11,994 nucleotides of DNA from Oscillospiraceae bacterium UBA6409 (lineage in GTDB: Bacteria; Bacillota; Clostridia; Oscillospirales; Oscillospiraceae), in NCBI GenBank assembly GCA_002438575.1, contig DJPP01000072.1, positions 897 through 12,890 of the forward strand, given 5' to 3'. This document shows, piece by piece, positions 9,236-11,994 of this stretch (positions within the stretch are counted from its first letter, which is position 1; each line of letters opens with the position of its first letter). The notes under the pieces are model-generated. The model saw only the letters and a list, made by a program, of their open reading frames with translations. It made no database searches and had not been told where the DNA came from. A program made the position numbers and the translations under genes.

Positions 9236-9588
9236 ATTTGGAGAAGCTTTATCAAGAGACGGGCGGCGACATGGCGGACGCCATGCGCCGGCTGGGCAGC
9301 GCGTCCGCGGTGGAGCGCTTCCTGCGGATGTTCGCCGGAGACGACACCTTTGCCATGCTGCAGGCGGCCATGAGCGCCGGAGATGTCCAGCGGGCCTTCC
9401 GCGCGGCGCACACGCTGAAGGGCCTGACGGCCAACCTGGGGCTGACGCACCTGTGGCAGACGTCCTCCGCCCTGACGGAGGCCCTGCGCGGCGGCGATAT
9501 GCAGCGCGCGTCGGCGCTGTACCCGGAGACGGCCGCGGCATACCGTCAGGCGTGCGCGGCGATCGGCGAGCTGGACACGGACGCGTAG
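9232..9588 (+). CDS. Free-standing Hpt phosphotransfer protein
   Basis: A 118-aa all-helical protein matching the Hpt family. The signature RAAHTLKGLTANLG carries phospho-acceptor His60, flanked by helices of the expected length. It has no signal peptide or membrane segment. The ATG at 9232 overlaps the kinase stop (ATGA) with GGAGAGGAAG just upstream. An earlier in-frame ATG at 9211 lies inside the kinase gene and lacks a better site. The hybrid kinase lacks the Hpt domain that three-step relays need, so this small protein probably carries phosphate from kinase Asp631 onward. The only other receiver in the window is in the GGDEF/HD-GYP protein of the same operon (Asp338). No terminator is visible between its stop and the riboswitch promoter. 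Confidence 0.92.
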   Translation: MNLEKLYQETGGDMADAMRRLGSASAVERFLRMFAGDDTFAMLQAAMSAGDVQRAFRAAHTLKGLTANLGLTHLWQTSSALTEALRGGDMQRASALYPETAAAYRQACAAIGELDTDA

Positions 9589-9616
9589 AAAACACGGGAT
9601 TTTTGCCGAAAAAGAC

Positions 9617-9645
9617 TTGACGAAACGGCACGAAAGCGGTATACT
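9617..9645 (+). promoter_or_regulatory. Strong sigma-A type promoter of the riboswitch RNA
   Basis: TTGACG (9617-9622) and TATACT (9640-9645) are separated by exactly 17 nt. This is close to consensus and begins 28 nt after the Hpt stop. The expected transcription start, near 9652, is only a few nucleotides before the aptamer, so this promoter seems dedicated to the riboswitch transcript. Confidence 0.88.
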
Positions 9646-9655
9646 AACAGTACAA

Positions 9656-9742
9656 CACAGTTGGCAAATCGGCTGAAAGGCCGAGACGCAAAGCTACGGT
9701 GTCTAAACGGTATCTGACCGCATGATCGACCGGCTGCAAGTG
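9656..9742 (+). promoter_or_regulatory. c-di-GMP-I (GEMM-I) riboswitch aptamer
   Basis: The conserved core of the GEMM-I family is plain: GGCAAA (9663-9668), then a 6-bp stem TCGGCT/GGCCGA capped by a GAAA tetraloop (9675-9678), then GACGCAAAGC (9685-9694). Next come the receptor stem CGGT (9697-9700) with ACCG (9717-9720), enclosing TCTAAA, and the 3' block ATGATCGACCGGCTGC (9722-9737). The short closing stem is formed by TTG (9661-9663) with CAA (9737-9739) and neighbouring pairs. An alternative pairing is 9658-9664 with 9730-9736. GG in GGCAAA, rather than an A variant, favours c-di-GMP over cGAMP. The 3' block is shared with the terminator stem that follows, so ligand binding should prevent termination (ON switch). 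It lies directly behind an operon for c-di-GMP turnover. No + strand gene follows. Confidence 0.92.
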
Positions 9743-9786
9743 GGATGCACTTCAAGGGTGCGTACATTGCAGCCGGTTTTTTATTT
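9730..9786 (+). terminator. Riboswitch expression-platform terminator
   Basis: A perfect 10-bp outer stem, CCGGCTGCAA (9730-9739) with TTGCAGCCGG (9767-9776), encloses an inner stem, ATGCAC (9745-9750) with GTGCGT (9758-9763). TTTTTTATTT follows (9777-9786). The 5' arm is the conserved 3' part of the aptamer, making the two structures mutually exclusive. It would also catch transcripts running in from the signalling operon. Confidence 0.9.
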
Positions 9787-9886
9787 GCCCTGCCCGGCAG
9801 GGCCCATATTGCAGTACGGGTCGCGGAGGTCTAACCCCTACCTCGGCGGCATCGGGACCCCCATCTGTCACACGGCAGATGGGGGT
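9787..9886 (+). other. Hairpin-rich RNA segment after the riboswitch
   Basis: Three hairpins follow the terminator within 100 nt. The first is GCCCTGC (9787-9793) with GCAGGGC (9797-9803). The second is GAGGT (9826-9830) with ACCTC (9840-9844). The third is a perfect 11-bp stem, ACCCCCATCTG (9857-9867) with CAGATGGGGGT (9876-9886), with an 8-nt loop and only TTT after it. No open reading frame with a normal start and ribosome binding site is seen on the + strand between 9787 and the malQ terminator. The stretch may be the body of a c-di-GMP-controlled small RNA. This is inference. Confidence 0.45.
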
Positions 9887-9912
9887 TTCGGCATTGCGGC
9901 TGTGCTCCCAGC

Positions 9913-9944
9913 AAAAAACACCCCCGGCACTGCCGGGGGTGTTT
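9913..9944. terminator. Bidirectional terminator between malQ and the riboswitch unit
   Basis: A 13-bp stem (9916-9928 with 9932-9944, core ACCCCCGGC/GCCGGGGGT) with a 3-nt loop is flanked by an A run (9913-9918) that becomes a T run on the - strand, just after the malQ stop at 9950. On the + strand GTTTGTCTGTTATT follows, a weaker tail. It ends malQ transcription and would stop most + strand read-through from the riboswitch. Confidence 0.88.
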
Positions 9945-9949
9945 GTCTG

Positions 9950-11434
9950 TTATTTGCGGCCGTAGAGCGCGGTCATGCGGTCGATCCTGGCGGAGAGCGC
10001 ATCGCTCAGCTCGCCGGGCAGCAGCCGCCAGGTCCAGTTGCCGCCCTGGGTGCCGGGGATGTTCATGCGGTGCCCCTTGCCCAGACCCAGATAGTCCTGC
10101 ATCTGCGCCACGAACAGCTCCGCCACGCTGGACATACCGCCGCGGATAATACCCCAGTGGAAGCCCTCCTGCTCTGTCAGCGCCAGATATTCCACCGCGT
10201 GGGCCACATCCTCCGGCGCGGCCTCCTGCCGCCACAGGGCCAGGGGACTGTTGTCGTGGGTGCCGGTATAGCAGATGCAGTGCGGCGTATAGGCGTGGGG
10301 CAGATACCCGCTGGAATCCCGCGAGTCAAAGGCGAATTCCAGCACCTTCATGCCGGGCCAGCCGGACTCGCGGAGCAGCTGCGCCACCTCCGGGGTGGGG
10401 TAGCCCAGGTCCTCGGCGATAAACTCCAGCTGCGGGAACCAGCCGTTGAGACGGGCGATCAGGTCCATGCCGGGGCCGGCGATCCACCGGCCGTTTTTGG
10501 CGGTGGGCTGGCCGTAGGGCACGGCCCAGTAGTTGGCAAAGCCGCGGAAGTGGTCGATACGGATCACATCATACAGCTTTCCGGCGCCGTCGATCCGGCG
10601 TATCCACCAGCCGAAGCCGTCGTCACGCATAGCGTCCCAGTCGTAGAGGGGGTTGCCCCACAGCTGGCCGTCGGCGGTGAAGTAATCCGGCGGGACGCCG
10701 GCCACGGCCTTGGGCACCAGATCCTCGTCCAGATGGAAGAACTGCGGCTCGGCCCATACGTCGGCGGAGTCCATGGCCACATAGATGGGCAGATCGCCGA
10801 TAATGCGGATGCCCTGCTGGTGGACATAGTCGCGCAGAGCCGTCCACTGCCGGAAAAACAGAAATTGCAGATAGGTGAAGAACTGTACGTCCTCCCGCAG
10901 AAGCGTGCGGTACTTGTCCAGCACGGCCTCGTCCTTACGCAGGCGAAGGTCGTCGTCGGGCCACTCCGTCCAGGACTTCATGCCGAAGTGCCGCTTGCAG
11001 GCCATGTACAGGGCGTAGTCCGGCAGCCAGCGCTCGTTTTCCGCCGTGAAAACGGCCACCGCGTCGGCGTCGCGCTCCCAGCCCCGCTGATAGGCCTTGC
11101 GAAGAAGGGTAAAGCGGCTCTCGTAGATCTTGCCGTAGTCCACATGACGGGGATCGTCTCCCCAGTCGGGGGCGGCGCACTCGGCGGCCGTCAGCAGCCC
11201 GTCGGCCGCCAGCATATCCGGGTCGATAAAATAGGGGTTGCCGGCGTAGGCGGAAAAGCTCTGGTAAGGGGAGTCGCCATAGCTGGTGGGCCCCAGGGGG
11301 AGCATCTGCCAGTAGGACTGGCCTGCGTCTTTCAGGAAATCGGCAAAATCATAGGCCGCCTTGCCCAGGGTACCGATGCCGTACCGGGAGGGCAGGGAGG
11401 ACACCGCCATTAAAATACCGCTGCTTCGTTTCAT
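9950..11434 (-). CDS. malQ: 4-alpha-glucanotransferase (amylomaltase), GH77
   Basis: Cytoplasmic enzyme that transfers alpha-1,4-glucan segments between maltodextrins and releases glucose, feeding maltose/maltodextrin use. The protein is 494 aa, the usual length of the short (Thermus-like) bacterial form. The N-terminus SSGILMAVSSLPSRYGIGTLG and DSPYQSFSAYAGNPYFID are family hallmarks. Catalytic residues are visible and spaced as in GH77: nucleophile Asp294 (RIDHFRGF), acid/base Glu341 (IAEDLGYPTPEV) and Asp394 (YTGTHDN). The ATG at 11434 has a purine-rich AGAGAGAAG upstream, a modest ribosome site. The gene follows a sugar ABC permease with a 101-nt gap and no T-tailed terminator, so the two may share a transcript for uptake and breakdown of malto-oligosaccharides. 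No good promoter is seen in the gap. It converges with the riboswitch transcript. Confidence 0.96.
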   Translation of the reverse strand: MKRSSGILMAVSSLPSRYGIGTLGKAAYDFADFLKDAGQSYWQMLPLGPTSYGDSPYQSFSAYAGNPYFIDPDMLAADGLLTAAECAAPDWGDDPRHVDYGKIYESRFTLLRKAYQRGWERDADAVAVFTAENERWLPDYALYMACKRHFGMKSWTEWPDDDLRLRKDEAVLDKYRTLLREDVQFFTYLQFLFFRQWTALRDYVHQQGIRIIGDLPIYVAMDSADVWAEPQFFHLDEDLVPKAVAGVPPDYFTADGQLWGNPLYDWDAMRDDGFGWWIRRIDGAGKLYDVIRIDHFRGFANYWAVPYGQPTAKNGRWIAGPGMDLIARLNGWFPQLEFIAEDLGYPTPEVAQLLRESGWPGMKVLEFAFDSRDSSGYLPHAYTPHCICYTGTHDNSPLALWRQEAAPEDVAHAVEYLALTEQEGFHWGIIRGGMSSVAELFVAQMQDYLGLGKGHRMNIPGTQGGNWTWRLLPGELSDALSARIDRMTALYGRK

Positions 11435-11495
11435 AACTCAACTTCTCTCTTGGATAGGATTTGACTTTCAGCCGGACAGCTCCGGCCGGAATATA

Positions 11496-11522
11496 CGGGG
11501 GCGGGCGATCAGCCCGCCCCCG
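11496..11522. other. Intercistronic hairpin between permease gene and malQ
   Basis: A very stable 11-bp stem, CGGGGGCGGGC (11496-11506) with GCCCGCCCCCG (11512-11522), has a GATCA loop and lies 14 nt downstream of the permease stop (- strand). No T-run follows in that direction (TATATTCC), so full termination is doubtful. A second small hairpin (GCCGG 11471-11475 with CCGGC 11482-11486) lies between it and malQ. The pair could lower malQ expression or protect the upstream mRNA 3' end. Confidence 0.6.
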
Positions 11523-11535
11523 GCGTGTTGTGTGT

Positions 11536-11994
11536 TTAGCCCTTGACGGCGCCTGCCGCCACGCCCTTGATGATGTGCTTCTGGCAGCAGAGATAGAAGA
11601 TGATGACCGGGACGATGCTCAGCAGGATCAGCGCCATGGTGGCGCCCATATCCACCTGTCCGTAGCTGCCCTTCAGATACTGGATGACGATGGGGATGGT
11701 GCGGTATTTGTTCAGGTCCAGCACCAGGTACGGCAGCAGAAAGTCGTTCCACACCCACATGATCTCCAGCACGCCCACGGAGATAAACGTGGGCTTCAGC
11801 ATGGGCAGTACCACCAGGAAGAAGGTACGCACAGGCCCGCAGCCGTCGATGGCGGCGGCCTCCTCGATCTCCAGCGGGATCGTCTTGACAAATCCGGAGA
11901 ACATGAACACCGCCAGTCCCGCGCCGAAGCCCAGGTACACGATAGGTATCGTCCACGGTGTGTTCAATCCGATCTTGGCAAAGGCCATGGAGGT
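11536..11994 (-). CDS. Sugar ABC transporter permease, CUT1 (MalG-type), 5' end outside
   Basis: The C-terminal 152 residues of a binding-protein-dependent transport inner-membrane component. Hydrophobic segments alternate with the cytoplasmic EAA loop EIEEAAAIDGCGPVRTF... ending LPMLKP, which docks to the ATPase subunit. The terminal QKHIIKGVAAGAVKG is the characteristic end of MalG/CUT1 permeases. The reading frame is open to the window edge (Thr-Ser before the first Met), so the ATG at 11988 is probably internal. Full-length relatives are near 270-300 aa. With malQ directly downstream, the likely substrate is maltose or maltodextrin, an inference from context only. The binding protein and partner permease should lie beyond the right edge. 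Confidence 0.92.
   Translation of the reverse strand, partial: TSMAFAKIGLNTPWTIPIVYLGFGAGLAVFMFSGFVKTIPLEIEEAAAIDGCGPVRTFFLVVLPMLKPTFISVGVLEIMWVWNDFLLPYLVLDLNKYRTIPIVIQYLKGSYGQVDMGATMALILLSIVPVIIFYLCCQKHIIKGVAAGAVKG

Noticed and set aside
7136..9631. 831-codon open frame on the - strand opposite the kinase and Hpt genes
   Set aside because: A high-G+C antisense shadow, rich in Arg, His, Gln and Leu, with no domain signature. The + strand genes have full motif sets.
9857..9886. 11-bp hairpin as a standard terminator for the riboswitch RNA
   Set aside because: Only three T follow (TTTCGG), and none on the other strand, so it is described as part of a structured region instead.
9722..11413. 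563-codon open frame on the + strand opposite malQ
   Set aside because: It starts inside the riboswitch, crosses two terminators, and mirrors malQ codons. The product is Gly/Val/Gln-rich with no family resemblance.

Overview
The window looks like a chromosomal segment from a G+C-rich Clostridia-type Firmicute, most likely an Oscillospiraceae-like gut anaerobe. The evidence is a dnaG-rpoD pair in Firmicute style, strong AGGAGG-type ribosome binding sites, an InlB-type B-repeat surface protein, a CUT1 sugar ABC permease beside malQ, and a Firmicute-style c-di-GMP-I riboswitch. The taxonomic placement is inference.

Layout. (1) Positions 1-78 are the C-terminal tail of a membrane- or wall-anchored protein, followed by an intrinsic terminator and a paired palindrome that resembles dispersed intergenic repeats. 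(2) Positions 225-4219 hold a housekeeping operon on the + strand: a candidate promoter, dnaG (GTG start at 302), rpoD (ATGA overlap with dnaG) and, 7 nt further on, an unusual small exported protein with a cohesin-like region, one InlB B-repeat and a C-terminal membrane anchor. It closes with a terminator. (3) Positions 4359-9588 hold a second + strand operon with its own extended -10 promoter and four tightly packed genes: a cytoplasmic PAS-like/GGDEF/REC/HD-GYP protein, a family 3 solute-binding lipoprotein, a hybrid histidine kinase (HisKA-HATPase-REC) and a free-standing Hpt protein. (4) Positions 9617-9786 hold a strong sigma-A type promoter, a well-formed c-di-GMP-I (GEMM-I) aptamer and an overlapping intrinsic terminator, with no recognisable + strand gene after it. 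(5) Positions 9916-11994 lie on the - strand: the 3' end of a sugar ABC transporter permease and malQ (4-alpha-glucanotransferase), ending in a bidirectional terminator that faces the riboswitch.

How the genes could work together. The central operon reads as a complete phosphorelay that controls c-di-GMP. A ligand captured by the lipoprotein, or by the kinase's own extracytoplasmic domain, would set kinase activity. Phosphate would pass His341 to Asp631 within the kinase, then to His60 of the Hpt protein, then to Asp338 of the GGDEF/REC/HD-GYP protein, which carries intact motifs for both making and breaking c-di-GMP. The c-di-GMP riboswitch lies directly behind the operon. Its terminator uses the 3' part of the aptamer, so ligand binding should give read-through (an ON switch). 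This riboswitch has no evident target gene, so its RNA output may be a c-di-GMP-responsive small RNA, a tiny peptide, or a relic. This local sense-relay-synthesise-read-out arrangement is the most interesting content of the window. The domain and motif calls are seen in the sequence. The wiring between proteins and the role of the orphan riboswitch are inference.
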